From Streptomyces sp. MA5143a (GTDB taxonomy: Bacteria; Actinomycetota; Actinomycetes; Streptomycetales; Streptomycetaceae), in the NCBI RefSeq assembly GCF_900290235.1, contig NZ_OLMK01000010.1, positions 1-64,000 on the forward strand: 64,000 bases of DNA, written 5' to 3'. A program made the translations under genes and the position numbers. The notes beneath the pieces were generated by a model, which made no database searches, was not told the DNA's origin, and saw only the letters and a program-made list of their open reading frames with translations. Shown here piece after piece: positions 37,006 through 45,976 of the stretch. Position 1 is the first letter of the stretch. Each line of letters opens with the position of its first letter.

Positions 37006-37700
37006 TCCACCACCGCCCCCCGACCCCGGCCGACCCGGCGGCCCACCCCGGCCACCCGGCCCGCACCGCCCCCGCCGCACTGCGCGGCCCACTGACCGAG
37101 CGGCTCGACGACCCCGCCCGCGCCTGGCTCGACCGGGCCCTCACCGAAGCCGCCGACCACCCCGGCACCCACGGCCCCATCTCCGTGTGGGAGCTGCGCC
37201 TCGCCGAGGCGGGCCGCCGCTGCGGCGCCGAGCACGCCGACGCCGTCCGCGTCCTGATCCTGCACGCGGCCCGCCCCGACACCGCCGCGCTCGACCGGGT
37301 CTACCGGCAGGGCACCGCCGACGAACGCCGGGCCGTTCTGCACGCCCTGCCCCACCTGGTGCCCGGCCCCGACGCGCTGCACCTCGTCGAGGACGCCCTG
37401 CGCACCAACGACACCCGCCTCGTCGCCGCCGCCCTCGGCCCCTACGGGGCCCGCCACCTCGGCCCGCACGACTGGCGGCACGCCGTCCTCAAATGCCTGT
37501 TCACCGGCGTCCCCGTCGACGAGATCACCGACCTGGCCCGCCGCGCCCACGGCGACACCGAACTGGCCCGCATGCTCGGCGCGTTCGCCGACGAACGCAC
37601 CGCCGCGGGCCGTCCCGTCCCCGGGGACCTGAACCGCGTACTGGCCCTGACCGCGCCCCCACCGGCCGACGGGACCGGCACCGACGGCAAGGAGACCTGA
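37002..37700 (+). CDS. eboA: EboA-domain protein
   Basis: 232-aa soluble, helix-rich protein with the EboA pattern: WLDRALTEAADHPG, LHAARPDTAALDRVYRQGTA, DERRAVLHALPHLVPGP, HDWRHAVLKCLFTGVPVDEI and LARMLGAFADERTAAGR. EboA has no known catalytic activity; in Nostoc the ebo genes are needed for scytonemin precursor export, which gave the metabolite-traffic name. GTG start overlaps the previous stop, and its own stop overlaps the TatD start. Assigned by pattern and neighbours. Confidence 0.8.
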   Translation: MIHHRPPTPADPAAHPGHPARTAPAALRGPLTERLDDPARAWLDRALTEAADHPGTHGPISVWELRLAEAGRRCGAEHADAVRVLILHAARPDTAALDRVYRQGTADERRAVLHALPHLVPGPDALHLVEDALRTNDTRLVAAALGPYGARHLGPHDWRHAVLKCLFTGVPVDEITDLARRAHGDTELARMLGAFADERTAAGRPVPGDLNRVLALTAPPPADGTGTDGKET

Positions 37701-38548
37701 TGCGCATCTTCGACCCCCACATCCACATGACGTCCCGCACCACCGACGACTACGAGGCGATGCACGAGGCGGGCGTCCGCGCGGTCGTGGAACCGGCCTT
37801 CTGGCTGGGACAGCCCCGCACGTCCCCGGCCACCTTCCTCGACTACTTCGACTCGCTGCTCGGCTGGGAGCCCTTCCGGGCCGCCCAGTACGGCATCGCC
37901 CACCACTGCGCGATCGCCCTCAACCCCAAGGAGGCCAACGACCCTAACTGCACCCCCGTCCTGGACCACCTGCCCCGCTACCTCCTCAAGGACCGGGTCG
38001 TGGCCGTCGGCGAGATCGGCTACGACTCCATGACGCCCGCCGAGGACCTCGCCCTGGAGCACCAGCTCCAGCTCGCCGCCGACCACGGCCTGCCCGCCCT
38101 GGTGCACACCCCGCACCGCGACAAGCTCGCCGGACTGCGCCGCACCGTCGAGGTGGTGCGGGCCTCCGAGCTGCCGCCGGAGCGGGTGCTGCTGGACCAC
38201 CTCAACGAGACCACCGTCAAGGAGGCCAAGGACAGCGGCTCCTGGCTCGGCTTCTCCGTCTACCCCGACACCAAGATGGACGAGGAGCGCATGGTCGCCG
38301 TCATCAAGGCGTTCGGCACGGAGAAGGTGCTGGTCAACTCCGCCGCCGACTGGGGCAGAAGCGACCCCCTGAAGACCCGCCGGGTCGCCGACGCCCTGCT
38401 CGCCGCCGGGTTCGGCGAGGACGACGTGGACCTCGTGCTGTGGCGCAACCCGGTCGCCTTCTACGGGCTCAGCGGCCGCCTCGACCTCGACGCCGCCCCG
38501 ACCGGCGCCACCCACGAGGGCAACAGCATCCTGCGCGGCGGGGAGTGA
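37700..38548 (+). CDS. TatD-family metal-dependent hydrolase of the ebo operon (EboB-type)
   Basis: 282-aa amidohydrolase-like TIM barrel. The N-terminal HxH metal motif is MRIFDPHIHM; later ligands appear in VGEIGYDSM (Glu), ALVHTPHRDK (His), LLDHLNETTV (His) and NSAADWGRSDP (Asp). Length is typical of TatD. ATG 37700 overlaps the EboA stop and has AAGGAG. The enzyme probably hydrolyses the metabolite handled by the ebo system rather than DNA. Confidence 0.87.
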   Translation: MRIFDPHIHMTSRTTDDYEAMHEAGVRAVVEPAFWLGQPRTSPATFLDYFDSLLGWEPFRAAQYGIAHHCAIALNPKEANDPNCTPVLDHLPRYLLKDRVVAVGEIGYDSMTPAEDLALEHQLQLAADHGLPALVHTPHRDKLAGLRRTVEVVRASELPPERVLLDHLNETTVKEAKDSGSWLGFSVYPDTKMDEERMVAVIKAFGTEKVLVNSAADWGRSDPLKTRRVADALLAAGFGEDDVDLVLWRNPVAFYGLSGRLDLDAAPTGATHEGNSILRGGE

Positions 38549-38551
38549 CCC

Positions 38552-39721
38552 ATGCGCTTCCGCCACCCCGACGGATCCACCGTCCACCTCGCCTACTGCA
38601 CCAATGTGCACCCGGCCGAGTCCCTCGACGGTGTCCTCGCCCAGCTGCGCGACCACTGCGAGCCCGTCCGGCGACGCCTCGGCCGTGACCGCCTCGGCAT
38701 CGGCCTGTGGCTCGCCAAGGACGCCGCCGACGCCCTGATCACCGACCCCTCCGCCCTGCGCGGGCTGCGTGCCGCACTCGACCTGCGCGGCCTGGAGGTC
38801 GTCACCCTCAACGGCTTCCCGTACCAGGGCTTCGGCGCGGAGGAGGTCAAGTACCGGGTGTACAGGCCGGACTGGGCCGACCCCGAGCGCCTCGACCACA
38901 CCACCTCCCTGGCCCGGGTCCTCGCCGCGCTCCTCCCCGACGACGTCACCGAGGGCACCGTCTCGACGCTCCCGCTGGCCTGGCGCACCGCCTACGACGA
39001 CGCCCGCGCCGACGCCGCCCACGCGGCCCTGCGCACCCTCGGTGAACGCCTCGACGTGGTCGCCGAGCTGACGGGCCGCTCGATCCGCGTCGGACTGGAA
39101 CCCGAACCCGGTTGCACCGTCGAGACCACCGCCGACGCCATCGGTCCGCTCACCGCGATCGGCCACGACCGTATCGGCGTCTGCGTCGACACCTGCCATC
39201 TCGCCACCTCCTTCGAGGACCCGCGCACCGCCCTGGACGCGCTCGTCCGGGCCCGCGTCCCCGTCGTGAAGTCGCAGCTCTCGGCAGCCCTGCACGCCGA
39301 GCACCCCCACCTCCCCGAGGTCCGCGAGGCGCTCGCCGCCTTCGACGAACCCCGCTTCCTGCACCAGACCCGCACGGCGACCGCCGCCGGTCTGCGCGGC
39401 ACCGACGACCTCGGCGAGGCCCTCACCGGTGACGCCCTCCCCGACGCCTCCCCGTGGCGCGCCCACTTCCACGTCCCCCTGCACGCGGCCCCCGCGGCCC
39501 CCCTCACCTCCACGCTCCCGGTCCTCAAGGCCGCCCTCACCCGCCTGGTCGGCGGCCCGCACCCCCTCACCCGCCATCTGGAGGTCGAGACGTACACCTG
39601 GCAGGCCCTGCCGGCGGAGCTGCGCCCCACCACCCGCGCCCGCCTCACCGACGGCATCGCCGCCGAACTCAGCCTGGCCCGGGATCTGTTGACGGACCTC
39701 GGACTGAAGGAGCTGCCGTGA
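38552..39721 (+). CDS. eboE: EboE-type metabolite traffic protein
   Basis: 389 aa, xylose-isomerase-like fold specific to ebo clusters. Distinctive blocks: HLAYCTNVHPAESLDGV at the N-terminus, LNGFPYQGFGAEEVKYRVY, VGLEPEPGCTVE, GVCVDTCHLATSFED and VVKSQLSAAL, ending with HLEVETYTWQALP. ATG 38552 follows the TatD stop by three bases. The stop overlaps the next GTG start. The family name is from memory of ebo annotations; the co-occurrence with EboA and TatD supports it strongly. Confidence 0.85.
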   Translation: MRFRHPDGSTVHLAYCTNVHPAESLDGVLAQLRDHCEPVRRRLGRDRLGIGLWLAKDAADALITDPSALRGLRAALDLRGLEVVTLNGFPYQGFGAEEVKYRVYRPDWADPERLDHTTSLARVLAALLPDDVTEGTVSTLPLAWRTAYDDARADAAHAALRTLGERLDVVAELTGRSIRVGLEPEPGCTVETTADAIGPLTAIGHDRIGVCVDTCHLATSFEDPRTALDALVRARVPVVKSQLSAALHAEHPHLPEVREALAAFDEPRFLHQTRTATAAGLRGTDDLGEALTGDALPDASPWRAHFHVPLHAAPAAPLTSTLPVLKAALTRLVGGPHPLTRHLEVETYTWQALPAELRPTTRARLTDGIAAELSLARDLLTDLGLKELP

Positions 39722-41097
39722 CCACCCCCACCACGCTCCTCGTCCTCGACGTCGTCGGACTCACCCCCCGCCTCCTCGACCACATGCCCCACCTCAAGTC
39801 CCTCGCCCGGTCCGGGTCCCGCGCCCACCTCGGCACGGTCCTTCCCGCCGTGACCTGCGCCGCCCAGTCCACCTTCCTCACCGGTTCGCTCCCCGCCGAG
39901 CACGGCATCGTCGGCAACGGCTGGTACTTCCGGGAACTCGGTGACGTCCTGCTGTGGCGCCAGCACAACGCCCTCGTCGCCGGGGACAAGCTGTGGGACG
40001 CCGCCCGCCGCGCCCACCCCGGCTACACCGTCGCCAACATCTGCTGGTGGTACGCCATGGGCGCCGACACCGACATCACCGTCACCCCCCGCCCGATCTA
40101 CTACTCCGACGGCCGCAAGGAACCCGACTGCTACACCCGGCCCCCGGCCCTGCGCGACGAACTCACCGACCAACTCGGCACGTTCCCCCTGTTCCACTTC
40201 TGGGGCCCCGGCGCCGACCTCGTCTCCAGCCGCTGGATCATCGACGCGACCCGCCACATCAACCGCACCCGCCACCCCGATCTGACCCTCTGCTACCTCC
40301 CGCACCTCGACTACGACCTCCAGCGCCACGGCCCCGACGACCCGCGCTCCCTGAAGGCGGCCGCCGACCTCGACCGGGCCCTGGCACCCCTGCTCGACGA
40401 CGCCCGCGCCGAGGGCCGCACCGTGGTCGCCCTCTCCGAGTACGGCATCACCCATGTGGACCGGCCCGTCGACATCAACCGCGCCCTGCGCCGCGCCGGG
40501 CTCCTGGAGGTCCACGCCCAGGACGGCATGGAGTACCTCGACCCCATGGCCTCACGGGCCTTCGCGGTCGCCGACCACCAGATCGCCCACGTCTACGTAC
40601 GCCGCGCCGAGGACCTGGAGGCGACCAGGGAGGCCCTCGCCGCTCTCCCCGGCATCGACCAGCTCCTCGACGACGAGGGCAAGAAGGCCCACCACCTCGA
40701 CCATCCGCGCTCCGGTGAACTCGTCGCCGTGGCCGAGCCGGACGCCTGGTTCACGTACTACTACTGGCTCGACGACGATCGCGCGCCCGACTTCGCGCGC
40801 ACCGTCGAGATCCACCGCAAACCCGGTTACGACCCGGTCGAGCTGTTCCTGGACCCTCGCGACCCGTATGTGAAGCTCAAGGCGGCCACCGCGCTGGCCC
40901 GCAAAAAGTTGGGGATGCGCTACCGCATGGCGGTCGTGCCTCTGGACCCCTCACCTCTTCGCGGCAGCCACGGCCGCCTCCCCCTGAGCGACGACGACGG
41001 TCCGCTCCTCATCTGCTCCACCCCCCGCGCCGTCGGCGACCGCCTCGCGGCCACCGAGGTCAAGGCACTGCTGCTCCGTCTGGCCGGTCTGTCATGA
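39718..41097 (+). CDS. Alkaline phosphatase-superfamily phosphodiesterase (EboF-type)
   Basis: 459 aa, nucleotide pyrophosphatase/phosphodiesterase fold: first metal Asp in LLVLDVVGLTP, nucleophile region TCAAQSTFLTGSLPAEHGI, and later metal ligands in LPHLDYDLQRHGP and HHLDHPRSGELVA. No signal peptide is seen, so it is probably cytoplasmic. GTG overlaps the EboE stop (GTGA). As last gene of the tight operon it probably removes a phosphate or cleaves a phosphodiester of the ebo metabolite. Confidence 0.87.
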   Translation: MTTPTTLLVLDVVGLTPRLLDHMPHLKSLARSGSRAHLGTVLPAVTCAAQSTFLTGSLPAEHGIVGNGWYFRELGDVLLWRQHNALVAGDKLWDAARRAHPGYTVANICWWYAMGADTDITVTPRPIYYSDGRKEPDCYTRPPALRDELTDQLGTFPLFHFWGPGADLVSSRWIIDATRHINRTRHPDLTLCYLPHLDYDLQRHGPDDPRSLKAAADLDRALAPLLDDARAEGRTVVALSEYGITHVDRPVDINRALRRAGLLEVHAQDGMEYLDPMASRAFAVADHQIAHVYVRRAEDLEATREALAALPGIDQLLDDEGKKAHHLDHPRSGELVAVAEPDAWFTYYYWLDDDRAPDFARTVEIHRKPGYDPVELFLDPRDPYVKLKAATALARKKLGMRYRMAVVPLDPSPLRGSHGRLPLSDDDGPLLICSTPRAVGDRLAATEVKALLLRLAGLS

Positions 41098-41173
41098 CCG
41101 TCCGGCATCCGCACCGATCACCAGTGAAGCACCCACCACTGACAACGCCCTCCCACACCAAGGAGTCCCCGGC

Positions 41174-42220
41174 ATGAGCCGCACCCACCAGCCCGACCCC
41201 GAACTCACCCACCGCCTCAGCAGACGAGGCATGCTCGGTGTGGCCGCCGGCGCCACCGTCGCCGCCCTCCTGGGCACCGCCGCGTCCCCCGCCCAGGCGG
41301 CCGACGCCCCCGAGGCCGCCACCGCGGGCAAGGGCCGGGGCCGCCCCGTCCTGCCGCCCGGCCGCCTCGGCATCCAGCTCTACAGCCTCCGCGACAAGGT
41401 CTCCACCCTCGGCTTCGCCCCGGTCTTCGCCGAGCTGGAGAAGTACGGCTACGACGAGGTCGAGTTCGCGGGCTACACCCAGGGCTCCGCTGGCCCGATC
41501 ACCCTGGCGCAGCTGAAGCGGCTGGCCCGGAACCACGGTCTGACCCCGATCGGCAGCCACGTCGGCTACTACTCCAGCGACCCGAACGCGTACACCTTCG
41601 CCCAGAACCTCGACAAGGTCCTCGACGACGCCCAGGCCCTCGGTCTGAAGCACATCGGCACCGCCGCCGGCCCGTTCCGCTACGGCACCACCGTCGACGC
41701 GATGAAGCGGGCCGCCGAGGAGTTCAACACCTACGGGGCGGCGGCCAGGGCGCGCGGCATGAAGTTCTACCAGCACAACCACTCCGAGGAGTTCGCCTTC
41801 GCCTCCGACAAGCCGCACGTCCGCCTCTACGACGTGCTGCTCCGCGAGACCGACCCCGGCCTCGTCTACCTGGAGATGGACATCTTCTGGGCGTACGTCG
41901 CCCAGTTCCGCTTCTCGAAGCGGCCCGACGGCACCCCCGCCCCGTTCGAGCCCCTCGACTACGTCCTCAGGCGCCCGAACCGCTACCCCCTCTTCCATGT
42001 GAAGGACGGCGAGAGCGACCCGTCGAACCCCTTCGGCTACCGCATGGTGGACGTCGGCGACGGCGACATCGACTACCAGAAGTTCATCTCGGCCGTCACC
42101 CGGCTCAAGGGCCACCGCCTCGCCCACCACTGGCAGGCCGAGCACGACAACCCCACCGAGTCGTTCACCTTCGCCCGCCGCTCCAGCGAGCACCTGCACG
42201 CGCTGCGGGAGAAGTGCTGA
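41174..42220 (+). CDS. Tat-exported sugar isomerase/epimerase-like TIM barrel
   Basis: 348 aa. A twin-arginine signal (LSRRGMLGVAAGATVAALLG) ending near AQAADA predicts export. The mature part is an AP2Ec/xylose-isomerase-like barrel (LGIQLYSLRDKVSTLGFAPV, IGSHVGYYSSD, FYQHNHSEEFAF, YLEMDIFWAYVA, FHVKDGE). ATG at 41174 with AAGGAG. It is 76 bp after the ebo-type operon, possibly on the same transcript, and could act on the sugar oxidised outside the cell by the PQQ-type enzyme. Confidence 0.9.
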   Translation: MSRTHQPDPELTHRLSRRGMLGVAAGATVAALLGTAASPAQAADAPEAATAGKGRGRPVLPPGRLGIQLYSLRDKVSTLGFAPVFAELEKYGYDEVEFAGYTQGSAGPITLAQLKRLARNHGLTPIGSHVGYYSSDPNAYTFAQNLDKVLDDAQALGLKHIGTAAGPFRYGTTVDAMKRAAEEFNTYGAAARARGMKFYQHNHSEEFAFASDKPHVRLYDVLLRETDPGLVYLEMDIFWAYVAQFRFSKRPDGTPAPFEPLDYVLRRPNRYPLFHVKDGESDPSNPFGYRMVDVGDGDIDYQKFISAVTRLKGHRLAHHWQAEHDNPTESFTFARRSSEHLHALREKC

Positions 42221-42246
42221 CCCGGGCGGACACGACAACGGCGGCA

Positions 42247-42285
42247 GGCGGCCGCCCCGTGGTGCGGGACCACGGGGCGGCCGCC
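42247..42285. terminator. Bidirectional terminator between isomerase and antiporter
   Basis: Perfect 17-bp stem (GGCGGCCGCCCCGTGGT and complement, 5-nt loop) in the gap between convergent genes. Confidence 0.88.
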
Positions 42286-42289
42286 CGCC

Positions 42290-42320
42290 GCCGTACGCGC
42301 GGGCGTGCCGTACGCGCGGG
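42290..42320. repeat. 14-bp direct repeat
   Basis: GCCGTACGCGCGGG occurs twice, at 42290 and 42307, with three bases between copies, just before the antiporter stop. Probably incidental. Confidence 0.5.
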
Positions 42321-42323
42321 GCC

Positions 42324-43712
42324 TCAGGCCACTTCGTCGCCGAGCGGCCGAGGATTGGGAGCGATGTGCTTGGTGCGCGGCCGCCCCGGCGGGTGCAGGA
42401 ACAGGGCCACGACACCGGCGAACAGCGAGAGGGAACCGGCGAGCACGAACGCCCCCGTGTAGTCCCAGGCGCCCACGACCACGGCGCCCATGCCGGAGCC
42501 CAGCAGACCCGACACCAGCTTGGAGCTGTACACCAGGCCGTAGTTGGAGGCGTTGTTGTTCTCACCGAAGTAGTCCGCGGTCATCGCCGCGAACATCGGG
42601 AAGATCGCGCCGCCGCCGAAGCCGGAGATGCTGGAGAACACCAGGAACAGCGGCAGGTTGCCGATGTTCCCGGACCAGAGGATGCCGTACTGCGCGAGGC
42701 CCAGCACCACACAGACGAAGATCAGGCACTGCTTGCGGCCGTACCGGTCGGAGAGCCAGCCGATGACACCGCGGCCCGTGCCGTTCACGATCGCCTTCAG
42801 GGACATGGCGGTCGCGACGATCCCGCCCGCGAAACCGGCCTCGTTGCCGAACGGGACCTGGAAGGCGATGCCGAAGATGTTCACCCCCGAGGTGCACAGC
42901 AGGCAGAACCACATCAGGGCCACCCGGCCCGTGCGCCACGCCTCGCCCGGCGTGTACTGCTTCACGGCCGGCGGGTTCTTCTCCAGCGCGCGCCGCGCCC
43001 GCGGGTCGTCCGGCTTGCGCAGCGGGTCGACCTGCGCGGGCCACCAGTTCTTCGGCGGGTCCTGGAGGAAGTGCCCGGCGACGGCGACGACCGCCGCGAG
43101 GAAGACCCCGACGCAGACCAGCACCCAGCGGAAGTTCGTCAGGTCCATGTAGCCGGTGAAGATGAACACGAAGGGCACCGAACCGTAGGCGAACCCGCCG
43201 TTCACGAAGCCGGTCTTGCCGCCCTTGCGCTCCGGATACCACTTGCCGACCATGTTCACGCAGGTCGCGTAGACCATGCCGGCGCCCATGCCGCTGAACA
43301 TGCCGAAGCCGATGTACGCGACGACGACGTGCGGCGCGAACGCGAGGGAGAAATAGCCGAGCAGGGTGCCGACGGCGCCCAGCATCATCGCCCAGCGGGC
43401 GGGCAGCTTGCCGCTCTCGCGGAGCTTCCCGGCCGGGAAGGCCACGGCGGCCTGGAAGAACACCCACACGCCGAGCATCCAGAAGATGTGCTGGTTGCTC
43501 CAGTGGTGAGCGGTGTGCAGGGTCTCCTCGGCGGACGCGAACGCGTACTCGGCCGAGCTGATGCCCATCATGCCCACCCACGGCAGGATGACCATCCACT
43601 TGCGTGTGCGCCCCATGATGTCCAGGTCGGACTCGCCGAGCCGGTACACCCGGCCATTGGCGTCCGTCACCTCCCGGTAGGGGACGGATGTGGAGATGTC
43701 AGTTGTCGCCAT
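42324..43712 (-). CDS. Oxalate/formate antiporter (OFA-family MFS)
   Basis: 462-aa, 12-helix MFS transporter expected to import oxalate in exchange for formate. OFA features: the amphipathic N-terminus (YRLGESDLDIMGRTRKWMVIL), VYATCVNMVGKWYPERKGGKTG, a long central loop with the short motif FLQDPPKNWWP, and GVIGWLSDRYGRKQ. ATG at 43712. It lies downstream of the frc/oxc operon, separated by a 116-bp gap from the acyl-CoA synthetase, and may have its own promoter. Context makes oxalate the likely substrate; the second OFA gene at 19.3 kb is a distinct paralogue. Confidence 0.9.
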   Translation of the reverse strand: MATTDISTSVPYREVTDANGRVYRLGESDLDIMGRTRKWMVILPWVGMMGISSAEYAFASAEETLHTAHHWSNQHIFWMLGVWVFFQAAVAFPAGKLRESGKLPARWAMMLGAVGTLLGYFSLAFAPHVVVAYIGFGMFSGMGAGMVYATCVNMVGKWYPERKGGKTGFVNGGFAYGSVPFVFIFTGYMDLTNFRWVLVCVGVFLAAVVAVAGHFLQDPPKNWWPAQVDPLRKPDDPRARRALEKNPPAVKQYTPGEAWRTGRVALMWFCLLCTSGVNIFGIAFQVPFGNEAGFAGGIVATAMSLKAIVNGTGRGVIGWLSDRYGRKQCLIFVCVVLGLAQYGILWSGNIGNLPLFLVFSSISGFGGGAIFPMFAAMTADYFGENNNASNYGLVYSSKLVSGLLGSGMGAVVVGAWDYTGAFVLAGSLSLFAGVVALFLHPPGRPRTKHIAPNPRPLGDEVA

Positions 43713-43828
43713 GTCGATCGAACCCTTCGCGTGGAAGAACTGGCCAGCGCCCCCTGTCCGTGTTTCTTCGCGCCGGGACCCGCGGTGAGCGGTCGCCGCG
43801 AACCCCGTGGTTCGAGCCCTCCCTCAGC

Positions 43829-45976
43829 TCACCGACCGCCCCCCAACAGCCCCGCGGCCCGTGCCCAGCGATACTTCGCGCCGAGCACGGCCACCGGCTT
43901 CTCCGTCGTGTACGGGTAGGCCACGACCCCCCGTTCGAAGAGGTACTGGCAGGCCTCCTCGACCTCGACGTCGCCGGCCAGTGACGCCACCACCGGCTTC
44001 TCGACGCCCCGTTCGCGGAACTCGGCCACCACGCGCGCCGTGAGTTCGGCGAACACCATCGGCGGGGTGACGATCGTGTGCCAGTAGCCGAGGACCAGCG
44101 CGTGGATGCGCGGGTCCTCCAGACCCAGCCGGACGGTCGCCTCGTACGTCGACGGCGGCTCGCCCCCGGTGATGTCCACCGGGTTGCCCGCGGCCCCGAA
44201 CGGCGGGATGAACGCCCTGAACGACGCGTCCAGGTCCGGTGGGATCTCCATCAGCGACAGCCCGTTGTCGGTCACCGCGTCCGACAGCAGCACACCGCTG
44301 CCGCCGGCCCCCGTGATGATCACGACGTTGTCGCCCTTCGGCGTCGGCAGCACCGGCAGGGCGCGCGCGTACTCCAGCATCTCGTTCAGGCCCGGCGCCC
44401 TGATGACACCCGCCTGCCTGAGGATGTCCTCGTACACCGCGTCGTCGCCCGCCAGCGCGCCCGTGTGCGAGCCCGCCGCCTTCGCCCCGGCCGCCGTACG
44501 GCCCGCCTTGAGGACCACGACCGGCTTCTTCGGGACGGTGGCCCGCGCCGCCTCCACGAAGGCGCGCCCGTCCTTGAGGTCCTCCAGGTGCATCGCGATG
44601 CACCGGGTGTTCGGGTCCTCGCCGAACCAGGTCAGCAGGTCGTCCTCGTCCAGGTCCGACTTGTTGCCGAGGCCGACGATCGCCGACACACCCGTCTTCG
44701 TGGTGCGGGCGAAGCCCAGGATGGCCATGCCGATGCCGCCGGACTGCGAGGTCAGCGCCACCCCGCCCTTGACGTCGTACGGCGTGCAGAACGTGGCGCA
44801 CAGGTCCTGCCACGTCGAGTAGTAGCCGTAGATGTTCGGCCCGAGCAGCCGGACGCCGTGCCGTTCGGCGATCGCCACGATCTCCGCCTGGAGCGCGTGC
44901 TCACCGGTCTCGGCGAACCCGGAGGGGATGAGGACGGCGTTGGGGATGCCCTTGCGGCCCACCTCCTGAAGCGCCGCGGCCACGAACTTGGCGGGGATCG
45001 CGAAGACCGCCACATCCACCTCACCGGGAACGTCCGTGACACTCTTGTACGCCTTGCGGCCCAGAATGTCATCGGCCCGGGGGTTCACCGGATGGATCTC
45101 GCCGGGGAAGCCGCCGTCGACGAGGTTGCGCATCACCGAGTTGCCGATCTTGCCCTGCTCGTTGGAGGCGCCGATCACGGCGACCGACGAGGGCTGCATC
45201 AGCCGGCGCATCGAGGTGAGGATCTCGTCGCGGGTGTACGTACGCCGGGGCCTGGGCACCGACTCCGCGAGGATCACCCGGATGTCAGCGGCGACCGCGC
45301 CCTCCGGGGTGGCGATCACCGGGTTGAGGTCGACCTCGGCGATCTCCGGGAAGTCCGCGACCAGTTGGGACACCCGGCGGATCTGCTCGGCGATCGCCCA
45401 CCGGTCGACGGGGTCCGCGCCGCGGACCCCGCGCAGGATCTCCGCCGCGCGGATCGAGTCCAGCATCGACAGCGCCTCGTCGGCGGTGACCGGCGCGAGC
45501 CGGAAGGTGACGTCCCCCAGGACCTCGACCAGCACCCCGCCGAGCCCGAACGCGACGACTTTGCCGAACGTCGGGTCCGTCACCGCGCCGACGATGACCT
45601 CCTGTCCCTTCGGCAACAGCTCCTGCACCTGCACGCCCTCGATACGGGCCTCGGGGGCATAGGCTCGGGCGTTGTCGACGACGGTGTGGAACGCGGCCCG
45701 CACGTCGACGGCGCCCTCCACCCCGACGATCACCCCGCCGGCGTCGGTCTTGTGGAGGATGTCCGGGGAGACGATCTTCATGACCACCGGTCCGCCGAAG
45801 CGGGCCGCGTACCTCACGGCCTCGTCGACGTCCCGCGCCAGCTCCTCGCCGGGTACGGCGATGCCGTACGCGTCGGCGATCACCTTGCCCTCGGGAGCGG
45901 TGAGCGCGGAGCGGCCCTCGGCGCGCACCGTGTCGAGGAGCGCGCGTACCCGCGGCTTCCGGTCCTCGGCCATCAC
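43829..45976 (-). CDS. ADP-forming acetate-CoA ligase-family protein (fused alpha/beta)
   Basis: 715-aa NDP-forming acyl-CoA synthetase. It has an N-terminal ATP-grasp (beta) part (about 20-240: GGPVVMKIVSPDILHKTDAGGVIVG, VAFGLGGVLVEVLGD), then a CoA-binding and ligase (alpha) part (about 255-715: SVAVIGASNEQGKIGNSVMRN, ALTSQSGGIGMAIL, phospho-His region AAGSHTGALAGDD). The GTG at 45976 directly follows the frc stop, and ATG at 45973 is equally possible, so it is translationally coupled to frc. Likely activates oxalate, formate or acetate to its CoA thioester to prime or balance the Frc/Oxc cycle (inference). Confidence 0.88.
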   Translation of the reverse strand: MMAEDRKPRVRALLDTVRAEGRSALTAPEGKVIADAYGIAVPGEELARDVDEAVRYAARFGGPVVMKIVSPDILHKTDAGGVIVGVEGAVDVRAAFHTVVDNARAYAPEARIEGVQVQELLPKGQEVIVGAVTDPTFGKVVAFGLGGVLVEVLGDVTFRLAPVTADEALSMLDSIRAAEILRGVRGADPVDRWAIAEQIRRVSQLVADFPEIAEVDLNPVIATPEGAVAADIRVILAESVPRPRRTYTRDEILTSMRRLMQPSSVAVIGASNEQGKIGNSVMRNLVDGGFPGEIHPVNPRADDILGRKAYKSVTDVPGEVDVAVFAIPAKFVAAALQEVGRKGIPNAVLIPSGFAETGEHALQAEIVAIAERHGVRLLGPNIYGYYSTWQDLCATFCTPYDVKGGVALTSQSGGIGMAILGFARTTKTGVSAIVGLGNKSDLDEDDLLTWFGEDPNTRCIAMHLEDLKDGRAFVEAARATVPKKPVVVLKAGRTAAGAKAAGSHTGALAGDDAVYEDILRQAGVIRAPGLNEMLEYARALPVLPTPKGDNVVIITGAGGSGVLLSDAVTDNGLSLMEIPPDLDASFRAFIPPFGAAGNPVDITGGEPPSTYEATVRLGLEDPRIHALVLGYWHTIVTPPMVFAELTARVVAEFRERGVEKPVVASLAGDVEVEEACQYLFERGVVAYPYTTEKPVAVLGAKYRWARAAGLLGGGR

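Noticed and set aside
42290..42320. 14-bp direct repeat as an operator
   Set aside because: It lies beyond the terminator, at the 3' end of the antiporter gene, where an operator would have no promoter to act on.
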